Shown here piece by piece: positions 49,230 through 59,651 of a DNA stretch of 64,000 nt. Every line of letters begins with the position of its first letter. Position 1 is the stretch's first letter. Source of the stretch: Trifolium pratense (taxonomy: Eukaryota; Streptophyta; Magnoliopsida; Fabales; Fabaceae); the NCBI RefSeq assembly GCF_020283565.1, contig NC_060059.1:2425501-2489500 (forward strand). Direction: 5' to 3'. Position numbers and translations under genes: made by a program. The notes beneath the pieces were generated by a model, which was not told the DNA's origin, ran no database searches, and saw nothing but the letters and a program-made list of their open reading frames with translations.

Positions 49230-49693
49230 GAGTTTTGACCCTCAAATTTCATAATTGTTTAATTTTGTCTATATAAGTTTTAGTTACTCGATTATAACCC
49301 CTCAAATTTCACAATTATTCGATTTGTGACCCTAAATTTCAATTGCTTGATTTTGGCCGCTAAGTTTACCTCATTTTGCATTTGTTAATCCTCCGTTGCT
49401 TTTTTGACTGAAAATTGTTTATGTGACATTTTAAAATAAAAATTTGTTATTCACGATTGTTAGTCCTCCGCTAATTTTATTTATTTTAAAATATATATAT
49501 ATATATATATATATAATAAAATGTCACATAATAATTTTTAGTTTAAAACGTTAATGAGGGACTAGCAAATGTAAAATGGAGTAAATTTGGAGAGCCTAAA
49601 TCGACCAATTGAAATTTGGGAGGTCAAAATCGAGCAACTGAGAAATTTGGGAACCAAAATTTAGCAATTATAAAATTTTGGAGGTCAAAACTG
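49230..49693. mobile_element. Long foldback element
   Basis: 'gagttttgaccctcaaattt' on the left mirrors 'attttggaggtcaaaactgt' on the right. Inner pairs ('gcatttgttaatcctccg' with 'gggactagcaaatgtaaaat'; 'atgtgacattttaaaataaa' with 'aataaaatgtcacataataa') continue toward a TA-rich centre at about 49491-49518. Confidence 0.6.
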
Positions 49694-49922
49694 TACTTGA
49701 ACCAAATTTTTAATTGATCTAGATCCAAATAACTAATATAACTAAGTTGGATTTAAAAAAAAAAAACACCAATTGATAATATATTAGCATAATTACAAAT
49801 ACTGAGTCTTAAAATTTCTTTTTTTTTATTGATAACCTCGTTAAACTAAATGTATCGTCTTAAAGATCACTTTAAATTAATCATATTTAAACTTTGTATT
49901 TAAAAAAGAAAAAATATGTAAG

Positions 49923-49938
<16 letters not shown>

Positions 49939-49990
<52 letters not shown>
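49939..49990. repeat. TA microsatellite
   Basis: About 26 TA units directly abut the foldback element that follows. Confidence 0.9.
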
Positions 49991-49991
<1 letters not shown>

Positions 49992-49993
<2 letters not shown>

Positions 49994-50387
49994 TCAGGAT
50001 CCGTTGACACCAACTAGTTTGACACCAAATGTTACACCTCTCAATAACGTTTTAACCGATATAAATTTTATAAAATCCACCGTTGGATTGAAAGTTTACA
50101 TCATATAGATCATTTGTGTAAAATTTCAAATAAATCCAAAATCATTTGATATGTTATTGAGATACATCAAAATTAACGGTTTTTGTATTTTTTTAAATGC
50201 CGTTAATCTTTATGTGTCTCAATAGCATATCAAATGATTTTGGATTTGTCTGAAATTTTACACAAATGATCTATATGATGTAAACTTTTAATCCAACGGT
50301 GGATTTTATAAAATTTATATCGGTTAAAACGTTATTGAGAGGTGTAACATTTGGTGTCAAACTAGTTGGTGTCAACGGATCCTGACT
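49992..50387. mobile_element. Foldback MITE, near-complete hairpin (about 396 bp)
   Basis: The ends AGTCAGGATCCGTTGACACC and its inverse enclose arms that mirror each other almost throughout: 'ctagtttgacaccaa', 'cacctctcaataacgtttta', 'accgatataaattttataaa', 'catatagatcatttgtg' and 'atcatttgatatg', with inverses in reverse order. The loop is a short T-rich tract near 50180-50200. Relatives lie at 14386 (half) and 41476. Confidence 0.85.
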
Positions 50388-50870
50388 AGCAAGGTGCACC
50401 TTTTGAGTTGGACGAAAATACCCTTTCTTTTTATAAAAAAAAAAAAAAAAAACATATTGGCGCTGATCCAGTGTCGCGCGCCTACCGCAGGACCACCGTT
50501 ACAGACCGTTGATTTCCATCAGACGGCCAAGAGATGATCTCATCATGGCTGTCGGATCAATCAGACAGTCTAGATCATCCAGCTCCATGATAAGCCAGCG
50601 CGTGCACCACACTAGATCTGCGCCTGGAGAGAGAAAATTTTATTTTAAAAAAAGCAGGACACGTGTCAACTGCTGGGTGGTTGGCGTGTTTTTTTTTCAT
50701 TTAATACTTTAAACTCAATTATTTCGTTGTAAATTAATTTTTTATTTTTTTATTTTTATACCAAAATTCATAATTTTTTTTTGTCTACAAATAGAGACTT
50801 GGTTCGTTTGATTTGGACACAAAAAAAAAAAACTCAATTTTTCACTACCTTTAATTATTTTTATATAATA

Positions 50871-51467
50871 CTGTGAAACCATTTAGCTGGTAGAATGGTT
50901 TCACAGTATAACTCTCTGAAACCATTTTACTGGTAGAATGGTTTCAGTGAGTAATTTCTTAATTGTTTGCTTCTGAAACCATTCTGAAACCATTTAGCTG
51001 GTACAATGGTTTCAGAGCGTTGTACTTTGAAACCATTTCACTGATAGAATGGTTTCAGGGGAGTTGATTCTTAATTGTTTGCTTCTGAAACCATTTTACT
51101 GCTAGAATGGTTTCACAGTATAACTCTCTGAAACCATTCTTCCAGCTAAATGGTTTCATAGTAATATATAAACATAATTTTTCACTTCCTTAATCTCGTT
51201 ATTTATATGTTCTATTGCATTTTAAATTATGTGTATCGTACTAAGTACGTTACTTGTGTGTTGTAATTTAACACGCACCACTCAATCAACTCACTGAAAC
51301 CATTATACCAGCAAAATGGTTTCAGAATATAACTCTCTGAAACCATTCTACCGGCTAAATGGTTTCATAAGCAAATAACTAAGAATCAACTCAATGAAAC
51401 CATTCTACCAGTAAAATGGTTTCAAAGTACAACTCTCTGAAACCATAGTACCAGCTAAATGGTTTCA
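50871..51467. repeat. Array of ten 30-bp palindromes in five pairs
   Basis: Each unit is TGAAACCATT, a 10-base loop, then AATGGTTTCA. Units start at 50874, 50917, 50985, 51028, 51086, 51129, 51295, 51338, 51395 and 51438. Within each pair the step is always 43 bases, with a 13-base spacer most often ending in 'aactctc'. Pairs are 100-111 bases apart, except across the centre. The first five loops read like TAGCTGGTAG or TTACTGGTAG; the last five read as the inverse (CTACCAGTAA, GTACCAGCTA). The whole array is therefore itself an inverted repeat around an array-unlike centre at about 51159-51294. A lone half-unit precedes the third palindrome. Confidence 0.93.
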
Positions 51468-51483
51468 GAAGCAAACAATAGTT

Positions 51484-51899
51484 TTTAATTACCGTTTTAT
51501 CTCATTTAATTAACGAAAAATAGTTTCAGGTCTCCAAAAATTTCATAAAATATACCAAAAGTTCCAGAATATTATCTAATATTTTATTAGAAACAAATAA
51601 AAAAACAATTGGTTTCAGAGTACAAATCTATGAAATTATTATTATTATTTGTTAAATGGTTTTAAATAATCAGCGGAATTTGTGAAAATAATTTCATGAC
51701 TTGAACTAGGGAGAGTGAGGTACACAAGAGGGTTCTAAATAATTCATAGTACTTTACATAAAATTTTGGAAATTTTTTATGGAATTATAATATTTTTAAT
51801 TACCTTTTTAATCATTTAATTAACTAAAAATAGTTTCAAGTCTCCAAAAATTTCATACAATATACCAAAATTTCCAGAATATTATCTACTATTTTATTA
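51484..51899 (+). repeat. Pair of roughly 107-bp direct repeats
   Basis: 'ttttaattacc...catttaattaac' followed by 'aaaaatagtttcaggtctcc' and 'agaatattatctaatatttt' at 51484-51590 recurs at 51793-51899 with a few changes. The copies lie immediately right of the palindrome array and share its GTTTCA core. Confidence 0.75.
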
Positions 51900-52351
51900 T
51901 GAAAAACTAAAAAAAAAATAGAGCCTCCCTGAGGCCGAACGCGCCCCCATGCGCCTCCGGTGAGAGTGGGCGTGGGCGACGCGCACTGTTCATCGTCCCC
52001 CCACCCGTTTTATGCAGAAACGGGTCGCGCGACCCGGTTTTTGACCCGGTTCGATCTCCCTCAATACTCAACGAAACTCGACGTTCCTTATATGGATTTT
52101 GATCGTTTTTCAATTTTACAAAGGTTTCGGGTATTAGTTTTTGAAATCGGCGTTCGATTCGCACGTAAAATGAGGTCGAAATTTGGAAGAAATTTAAAAA
52201 ATGTAATAGTTGTTGTTGTTGCATGGGGGGCGCGCTATTTTGGGGGGCGCGTTATTTTATGATGCAAATTACATACATGCCCCAGTTGCTCTATTGTTTC
52301 AAAAAAAAAAAAATGGGTATTTTTGTCTAACTCAAAAGGTGCACTTTGCTA

Positions 52352-52835
52352 ACTTAGACCTAACTAGGGTCTAAGTTAGAAAACCCCTATATATATATAT
52401 ATATATATATACTTTGTCTAAAAGATTTTAATGGTTAAAGCATTCGTGATATGATTTGAGAATTTTTTCATATACTCCTTCACCTTTATCCATCCATGGA
52501 TTCCACTAAATAGAAAGTTTAATGGTTAAAGCATTCGTGATATGATTTGACAATTTTTTCATCGCTATGAATAACACAACTCTTAAAATATATAAAAAAA
52601 AAAAAAAAAAGTTGGAACGAGCTTTTCATAATTGCATTCTACTTTTTATGATAATAATTTTTTAAATTATTATTAAAACTTTAAAAGAAAAATTTGTTCA
52701 TACACTCCAGCATATATGGCTAAAAAGGATGGAACAAATTAAGTACCAAACAAACAACCTTTGGTTATTTGTTTCATTGTCTAATAAAAGATTACATCCT
52801 CAATAGAAATCGAATAACATATAACTAATTCTCGA
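52352..52835. other. Short intergenic stretch downstream of the LBD gene
   Basis: It starts with a small palindrome (TAACTTAGACC...GGGTCTAAGTTA, about 52350-52377) and a TA run (52388-52411). A 43-bp direct duplication (aatggttaaagcattcgtga with tatgatttga) follows at about 52430 and 52520. The last part may be LBD 3' UTR. Confidence 0.5.
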
Positions 52836-54223
52836 TCATATGATTTTTTTGCCATTGCTTGATTGGCAATTGAAGCCAAGAGTGAGTTCCAAGTTCACTT
52901 GAGTTGCAGCGGTTTCATTCATCTCGTTCTCAATCATTGATGAAGTCTCAACAGTTGTCACAGTGTCATTCTCCAAAATTGATTTCAAAAGTGTAGCATT
53001 GTTGGCCAAACCAATTCGCGGCTTAGGCTTGAAAATTGATCCAGCTCTCTTGAATTGAGTCTTCTCTTTGATGTCCACATTGGTACCTCTTGCCACATGG
53101 CGTATATCAGAGTTTGTTGGAAGAACATGATTTTCAGCAATGAGTGTTCCTGATGATGTTTGTCCATCAACAGCTATAACATCATTAATATTTGATCTGG
53201 TCAGAACAGATTCAACTGCAGCTTCACATCGACTCCATTGTCCTGTCCAAAATAAACCTAGTGCCCCATATGTGGGATTCACCAATCTACCAGCAGCCTC
53301 GTACAACAATGACTTGAACACAGCTGAAAATTGTTGGGAAAAAAATACTCGTTATGTTTTTATTAATTTTTTAAATAAAATAAAATGATTACTCCATCTA
53401 ATCTTATATATAAGAAAAAGTTTATTTTTTAAATTCATTATATGAATCTGGACAATAATATTGTCTAGATACATCAATTCTATAATGAATCTAAAATGTA
53501 AAATTTTTTGCATATAGGATAGGACTACCGAAGGAGTAATATTTATTGAGATCTGCATAAATAAAACTATGAATCAATTATATTGCTCCATTTTTTAAAT
53601 TAAATTTAATATATATATGAGAACTCATCGTCATTAAGTATTGTACAATAAAATTATGAATCAATTATGTTATATATTAAAAAAACGGGTAATCAACCTT
53701 GAGACCTTAAGGAGGAGCACACTCTCAGGTCTCAAGTCAATACCATCAGACCAACTCAAGTGGGTTGAGGACTCATCAACATTAAGCATCATATATTAAA
53801 AATTAAATCATAGTTGAAGTAAAATCTATGAAAAAATTTAATAATAAATGGAACATAATTGATTCATAATTTTAAATTGTGGTATGCAACGGATTGAGGT
53901 TGCAACAATCGCATTTGCTAACATTTTATCACACTAAAAAGATCTGCGGTGCAACTACAACAATAATATAAAATCATGATTGATAGCAAATTGAATAAAA
54001 TGTTACACTATGATAATGAACCGATCTAGCTACCTTCGGCATTTTGATTGGGAGCGTTAGCAAGGAGGTTGAGCAAGCCTGTTCGACCATAGAACTTGGC
54101 AAGGAAGAGGGTGGCATGGCCTTGGGCTTGAGCGGAACTGATCCACTCAAGGCAAGGCTTGATGATGCAGTCTTCGCTGCATCCTTTGCGAAGTACACGA
54201 CACCCATTGCAACTCAATTTCAT
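52836..54223 (-). CDS. Class II LOB-domain (LBD) transcription factor
   Basis: Two minus-strand exons, 54223-54034 and 53323-52836, join across a 710-base GT..AG intron (codon G|CT, Ala) to give 225 residues. Residues 1-10 ([10 protein letters not shown]) begin the CX2CX6CX3C block ([15 protein letters not shown]), the zinc-finger-like DNA-binding motif of LBD proteins. [16 protein letters not shown] is the following conserved helix. Exon 2 opens [20 protein letters not shown], followed by [20 protein letters not shown]. The absence of the class I leucine zipper and the intron position fit class II (LBD37-42 type). Compared with those proteins as I remember them, it has EAAGR where EACGR is usual and a divergent tail ending in LELTLGF. 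It may be a fast-evolving paralogue. A TATAAAT box lies on the minus strand at 54284-54278. Confidence 0.9.
53392..53536. mobile_element. Stowaway-like MITE inside the LBD intron
   Basis: 'actccatctaatcttatata' on the left mirrors 'tatag..aggactaccgaaggagt' on the right, with TA at both edges and an internal 'ttcattatatgaatc' / 'attctataatgaatc' mirror pair. Confidence 0.6.
53695..53785 (-). repeat. SINE-like fragment in the LBD intron
   Basis: 'gagaccttaaggaggagcac' with 'actctcaggtctcaagtcaa' resembles the 15515-15600 segment. Assignment is weak. Confidence 0.3.
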
Positions 54224-54277
54224 GGTGACGGATACAAATGATATGAAGGGATGTGATAGGAACTATCACACGGGGAT

Positions 54278-54284
54278 ATTTATA
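54278..54284 (-). promoter_or_regulatory. TATA box of the LBD gene
   Basis: Minus-strand TATAAAT lies 55 bases before the ATG, implying a short leader of about 25-30 bases. Confidence 0.5.
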
Positions 54285-54352
54285 AATTAGTTAGCCAAGA
54301 TAATTGGTAAGAGATGATGGTAATTAGGGTTGTGCTTTCGTAAAAAAAGAGA

Positions 54353-54370
54353 GGGGGGGGGGGGGGGGGG
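54353..54370 (+). repeat. Uninterrupted run of 18 G
   Basis: An 18-base homopurine G run lies about 70 bases upstream of the LBD TATA box, so it is poly-C on the gene's sense strand. It could form a quadruplex, or its length could be a sequencing artefact. Confidence 0.9.
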
Positions 54371-54885
54371 TTGTTTTAAACGTGATTCAAACGTAAAAAA
54401 AGATTATGGTAATTTTGAAAAGTATGAATTCAAAGGTTAATTACAATTAAGTAAAATCATTACACTAGAATGATTTGTGTATGATTTTGATTATCTGACT
54501 CTTTGTAAATTTTTGTAGTTTATCTCGATACGTCTTGTGTTGAGGAGACTAATTATGTTAATATATCTCATTTTGTCTTGTTCAAAAAAAATCATTACAC
54601 TAGAAAAAGAAAAGAAAAACCTTTTGTGATACGAGGATATAAATGTAGGGATTAATAAATAAGAGAAATTAGCGAAAGGAAAGTGTGTTGGTTTAAAGTT
54701 ACGGAAAAATGGAAATACCGAGAGAGGAAAAATATTATTTATCATGGAATAAGCGTGATTAAATAATAAAAAACCATATGAAATTTCATAAAATCTTTAT
54801 CTTGATCTTCTTTCCTTTTAGAGATAATTGGAAACTAGAGAATGCAGATGTGCCCATTGTGTTGTTGTGGCTTTTTATGATAGGT

Positions 54886-55017
54886 CATCCTAACCGGTGC
54901 TTTCGGAAAATTAGTTAAAAAATGAATAAATTTTATATTGAAAATAACATTTTGTATTGAAGATAATATTACTATATTTGATTTTCTTAACTAATGCCCC
55001 AGAAACACGAGTTAGTA
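54886..55017. mobile_element. MITE of the 'TAAACAGTG...TAACTAGTG' family
   Basis: 'catcctaaccggtgctttcg' on the left mirrors 'atgccccagaaacacgagtt' with 'agtatt' on the right. Confidence 0.55.
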
Positions 55018-55045
55018 TTTTCATTTCAAGATTGATATATACAAG

Positions 55046-55556
55046 GGTTAAATATGTTTTTGGTCCCTATAATTTCACAGAAATTTTGTTTTAGTCCTTG
55101 AGGTTTGTTTTCACACTTTTTAGTCCTTGAAGTTTCTTCACTCAAGGTTTTCAGTCTCTACTTTTCATTCAACTCGTGCATATCATTCAAAATTTTAATT
55201 TTTTTTTGCGGTCATGTTTAGTACATTCTATGAATTTCTATTACAAAAGTTTAATTTTTTTTAACAAGAGATGAATTAAATATGAATTTTTTAGTTTTTT
55301 GCGCATAAAAATTCATAAATAATTTATCTTATGTTAAAAAAAACTAAATTTTTATCGTATGTGTTCTTATAATATTATAAACATCATGAATATTAAAGAT
55401 CATTCAGAAATGTGAAAGTATACAATAGTTTGATTAAAAGTATGGACTAAAAACCTTGAGTGAATAAACTTCGAGAACTAAAAAATGTAAAAACAAACTC
55501 CAGAAACTAAAACAAAAATTATGTGAAACTATAAGGACTAAAAATATATTTAACCT
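55046..55556. mobile_element. Foldback MITE with GGTTAAATATGTTTTTGGTC-type ends
   Basis: The left arm 'ggttaaatatgtttttggtc' and 'cctataatttcacagaaatt' is mirrored by 'aattatgtgaaactataagg' and 'actaaaaatatatttaacc'. Inner pairs ('cttgaagtttcttcactcaa' with 'cttgagtgaataaacttcga') continue. It is about 510 bp with no coding capacity. Confidence 0.8.
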
Positions 55557-57149
55557 TATATACAATTTCTCTCCCTAGTATGGAGAATAAATAGTTTTGT
55601 TGTGCAAGTACAATTCAACTGTTAGCCACAATGACATTGATATACATGAGCTTAGGTGTATGAATTTAACCAATAAACTATTTGACAAAAGAATAAAGAA
55701 TGCACACTCCATAAGTGTTATATGGCAACCGTATCGGTTTAAATTACGACAAATAAATTTGTTAATTAATTAAGACTTGCTATATAGTGCGAATAAACGT
55801 AAATGCGTAACAAAACATGCCATATGTGGTATCTACTATTTGCATTTTTAAAGTAAAAATAAATAGTAAAAATTAAAGTAAATCAAAACCAACCAAATAA
55901 TGATCCAAGCGTTAGAAGACATTCATTGAATTTCCTGAAACCCACAATTTCATTTAGCTGATGTTTTTGTTATCACTTCCATCATCTTAGGAAAATGCGA
56001 TTTCATTTACCTTTTCCTTGTTCATCAGCTTTGCACATTTCACAATTCATGACAAGCACATGCTATTCTTCATATTTACTACCAACCAAATTTTTTGTGG
56101 TCCATGCATATGTAAAGAATATAAATGAACAATGTAATTTCTTTTTTTCCCTCTTTTTTTTATTCTTTTTTTAAAAAAAAAAATTTAGAAGATTTTTTTT
56201 ATTCTTTTTTTAAAATCTTTTTTTGAGAAAGATTCAATTGAATGTCACGTAAGAGAGCTCTCTACTTAAATGACACATAAGCAATTTCTATGAGAATGCA
56301 CAAGAAACCTCCCTGAGAATCTCGCTATGTATTTAATAGAGATATGTACAGTTATATTTGGAGTACTAAAATTTGCTAACAAAACTTCAGCATCCTCTAA
56401 ATTATTATCATTTTGTGACTTAGTATAAACTAGACAATGAAAGTAGAAATCAGCCAGCATATTTGGTCATTAAAGAGAAGAAATATGTACTACGTAGTAC
56501 AACAAAAATGCATCGATGAGCAAACTTGTCTTCGTAAGCAAGCAGAACAGTTAATTCATAAGAATCAAAGTTGATTCCAAATCCAAAATACAAGAAGACA
56601 AAAATACACTTACAAGACTATGAAAATCACAGTGGCAACTTTTATAAAAACATCTTCGCCGCATTATACGTGACGCTTTCCTACATCGATTTTTCTGCCA
56701 TTTTTAGTTTCTTAATCATAAAGTACCCAATTTACCTGAATACGAGAACCCCTTTGTTCTCTTTCTTTGGGTTTTGCAACATACCGCCAACATATAAGTC
56801 AAAAAACTCACACTATAAATGGAACAAAAGGAAAAAAAAAATAAATAAACAATTCAATTCCTAGAATTCAACCAAATTACACTTTTTTCCTCTATGTTGA
56901 CCTTTTCGATAATGCGCTGGTGTCTTGAGGCAATTTTGTATAATGAGACACAAAAGGAACCAAGCTTTATAAAGATATGGTGTCCACTCGGTAACTATTG
57001 TTGATGGTCCAATAAAGTTGAGATTAAATATTATATTAAATTGTTAAATCTATGCTATATAAATTGAAGTTATTCGTATATCCGTAGGTTTAATTTAGTT
57101 GGAATGGACATCACATTTTATACGTATAAGTGTTGAAATTTGAATTTTG

Positions 57150-57545
57150 GACACTCTACTTATTCATCTTTAAAAAAACAATGGTCAGCTCTAATAGGAT
57201 CAAAATGTCTTAATTTTCTCTATCCACTATTGAAGGTGAGGCGTATGCTCTCCTCAATGCAATGCAATGCAATGCAAATTGCCCTTGATAAAGGTCTCGA
57301 TAGAGTAGAGTTTGAGAGTGATTCACAAATAGTGGTATTCAAACTTTGGTGGAAATTTTGAAATCAGTTTAATTGTTTCCAATATTATTAATTTTATGTC
57401 ATCTTATGTAAATTTTGAGTTAAAGTTTGTTATAGAACAAACGAATAAGGTTGCTCATACTCTTGTAAAGGCGGCCTTTTCGTGAGATAGTTTCGAGATT
57501 ACTTTCTTATGTATTGAACATTTATTGATTAATGAAATGAATGAA
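57150..57545 (+). pseudogene. RNase H domain relic of a LINE-type element
   Basis: The plus strand reads EGEAYALLNAMQ in one frame and MQIALDKGLDRVEFESDSQI in another. After stops it continues NFELKFVIEQTNKVAHTLVK and CIEHLLINEM. This is the order expected of the plant RNase H-like (RVT_3) domain found at the end of LINE ORFs and in related host proteins. The frames change exactly at a short ATGCA repeat (57258-57278), and later stops confirm a dead copy. Confidence 0.7.
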
Positions 57546-59651
57546 ATAAATTGAGTTTGCTTGATTAAAAATAAAATAAAATTGAAGTCGTTCAATCATA
57601 AATTTAGGGTTGTACATTTAACTACGGGAAACAGCTGCATCAAACAATTCGAGTCCCTTAAAATACATGGGTACATTATCTTGTCAATATACTCAAGAAC
57701 ATCTGAATATCAGATATGTCAATATACATTATCATGCCTTAGAATTAATCAAGCAAACTCTCATTTATTTTTATTGGTACAAACAATACTCTCATTTATT
57801 ATATTTCATGTTTTTTGTTTCCCTTGCGGGTCATTTTCCTCGTGGGTATCCGGACAAGATGACTGAGTTGATTAAACTGTTTAATCATGTTATGTTACCA
57901 AATTAATGAGTAGTCTATTGATATAATGTTGTCGTTATATATGCAAATGCAAGTTCAAACTACCACCAATAATTCAAGATAATTGAGTAAAAGAAAAATA
58001 ATAATTCAAGACAATTATAAGATGCTTGCCGATAATAATTAACTATCATACTCATTTACTTATTGACAAACTATCAAAGAATAATAGGAACTAAATAAAG
58101 AATGGATACGGGATTTTATGGGAAAAGAGTATATAATTTCACCAAATAAATAGGATGATTAACAAAGGATCTTATGAAAAATTATATATTAGAACTTTTT
58201 TTCTTCCGTAAACCAAGTATCATCTACAGGCAACTGCAAAGATTAATCTTTTGAGTCTTGTAGAACCCAAAAGAACGGAAAACTCTCCTAAAAGTTTTAA
58301 CACTGCTACATGCTCAAGTTATGGATTGAACTCAGGACATTGGTTAAACTAAAAAAGACTCGCATCTTATCATCTAAAATTATATATCAGAACTCTCTAG
58401 CCGTGAGGCATATGTAATACATCAACATGCAATAAATTCGATTATTTGAAAGGAATATATAGCTGCAAAACTGGTTTGGTAGTTTCTGTGGCTGGATCAT
58501 TTTTGTGTGACCACTTTCTTTAATTTGTTGGGCTCTACAAAGTTGGTAGAATATAAAGTAATTTATCAAAAACATTGAGACTATAAAATAATTTTATTCA
58601 GAGTATATCCAAATCCAGAGCAAGAAAAAAATTATTCAATGCAATTTAAATATGTCAAAATTAATTTATGATTCTAGCTAAAACCATTTTCCACTCTCAA
58701 AGTCGAATCCAAATATGCACTTATAAACTGTTTGGTTTTGCGGTAGACCAAAATTCAACTCAGGGTAATTAGTGTTGGAGACAATGTTTAGCATTTTTCT
58801 TTATTAAATCGTTGAAATTGAAAACTTTTGTTTCTTTTGAAAGTAGAGAATGGTAGAGAAATGAATAATCTCCACAATTGTCCATGAAGTAGAAATCATG
58901 TGAGAGAAACAATTATTAAAGATGAAAAACTTGCAAAAATGAAGCTAAAAGGTTGATCATCCAGAATATATGCAGATTGTACACTGAACTTCAGTAAAAG
59001 TAGATTAACTTTTTTCACTTTTATTTTACTACCTACCAAACAATGCTTTTGTCGTTGACAATGAAGAAACAATGTAGTACTAGTACATTATTATTTCTGC
59101 ATTGAAAGATAATATAAGGAAGAAAATAATTGCTTTCATATTGTTAAATGAATTAATCCATGACTTTTTTATTTTTTTTACTACATGAGCAAGACATATT
59201 TAGCTTCTTCCCCTTTTCAATCCCTTAAAGAGAAAAAGCTAAATAGTAGAAAACAAAAAGAAGAAAAAAAAAACAAAAGTATACAACAAATTAAAACCTG
59301 ACCCTAAATCTAACATCCCTCACCATCTTCTATATACAAGCATCTATAATTTAATTTTTATTGTTATAAATAATATTGATCATTGATCATTCATTTTTCA
59401 GCTTGATCTCCATGGATAAGATAAAAAATGGACAAAAATATATTTTTATAGATATATAATATACCAAAATACTCTTGTTTTTCCTTCATATTCTTCAACA
59501 AATTAATAGATAGAAAATAAAGAGAAAAACGGGAGTATTTTGGATAAATTAACTTCAACAAAAATAACACAAGAAAAAAGGGCGATCTTCACAAATTACA
59601 AATATATAAATGAAAGATAAAAAATAGGATAAAAATATTTCTACTTGTTAA
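57546..59651. other. Intergenic DNA between the LINE relic and the CLE gene
   Basis: AT-rich sequence with no recognisable gene. A possible half-MITE (acaatgtttagcatttttct) lies near 58780. The part nearest 59652 may be 3' UTR of the CLE gene. Confidence 0.5.

Larger units (their letters stand above)
50387..52351. mobile_element. TIR element carrying a hairpin array (about 1.96 kb)
   Basis: The left end TAGCAAGGTGCACCTTTTGA with 'gttggacgaaaataccc' is matched by the inverse of 'gggtatttttgtctaactca' with 'aaaggtgcactttgcta' at the right end. The inverted repeats span about 37 bp with four or so mismatches. Two GC-rich, CpG-rich blocks (about 50460-50690 and 51920-52260) contrast with the AT-rich middle. 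No transposase ORF is present and I could not find a target duplication, partly because the left end abuts another MITE. A MULE-like or other non-autonomous DNA transposon is most likely. Confidence 0.65.
54371..57149. other. Intergenic DNA, MITEs only
   Basis: Two elements (54886 and 55046) are listed separately. Poly-T/poly-A tracts near 56140-56225 are low complexity. No gene is recognised. Confidence 0.5.

Noticed and set aside
50871..51467. CRISPR-like array
   Set aside because: The palindromes are regularly spaced, but spacers within pairs are near-identical, orientation flips at the middle, and the genome is a plant's. It is not a CRISPR array.
51907..52262. Overlapping frames of about 100 residues on both strands in the GC-rich block
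   Set aside because: Open frames are expected in a GC-rich, stop-poor stretch; neither shows a recognised domain, and both lie within the TIR element.
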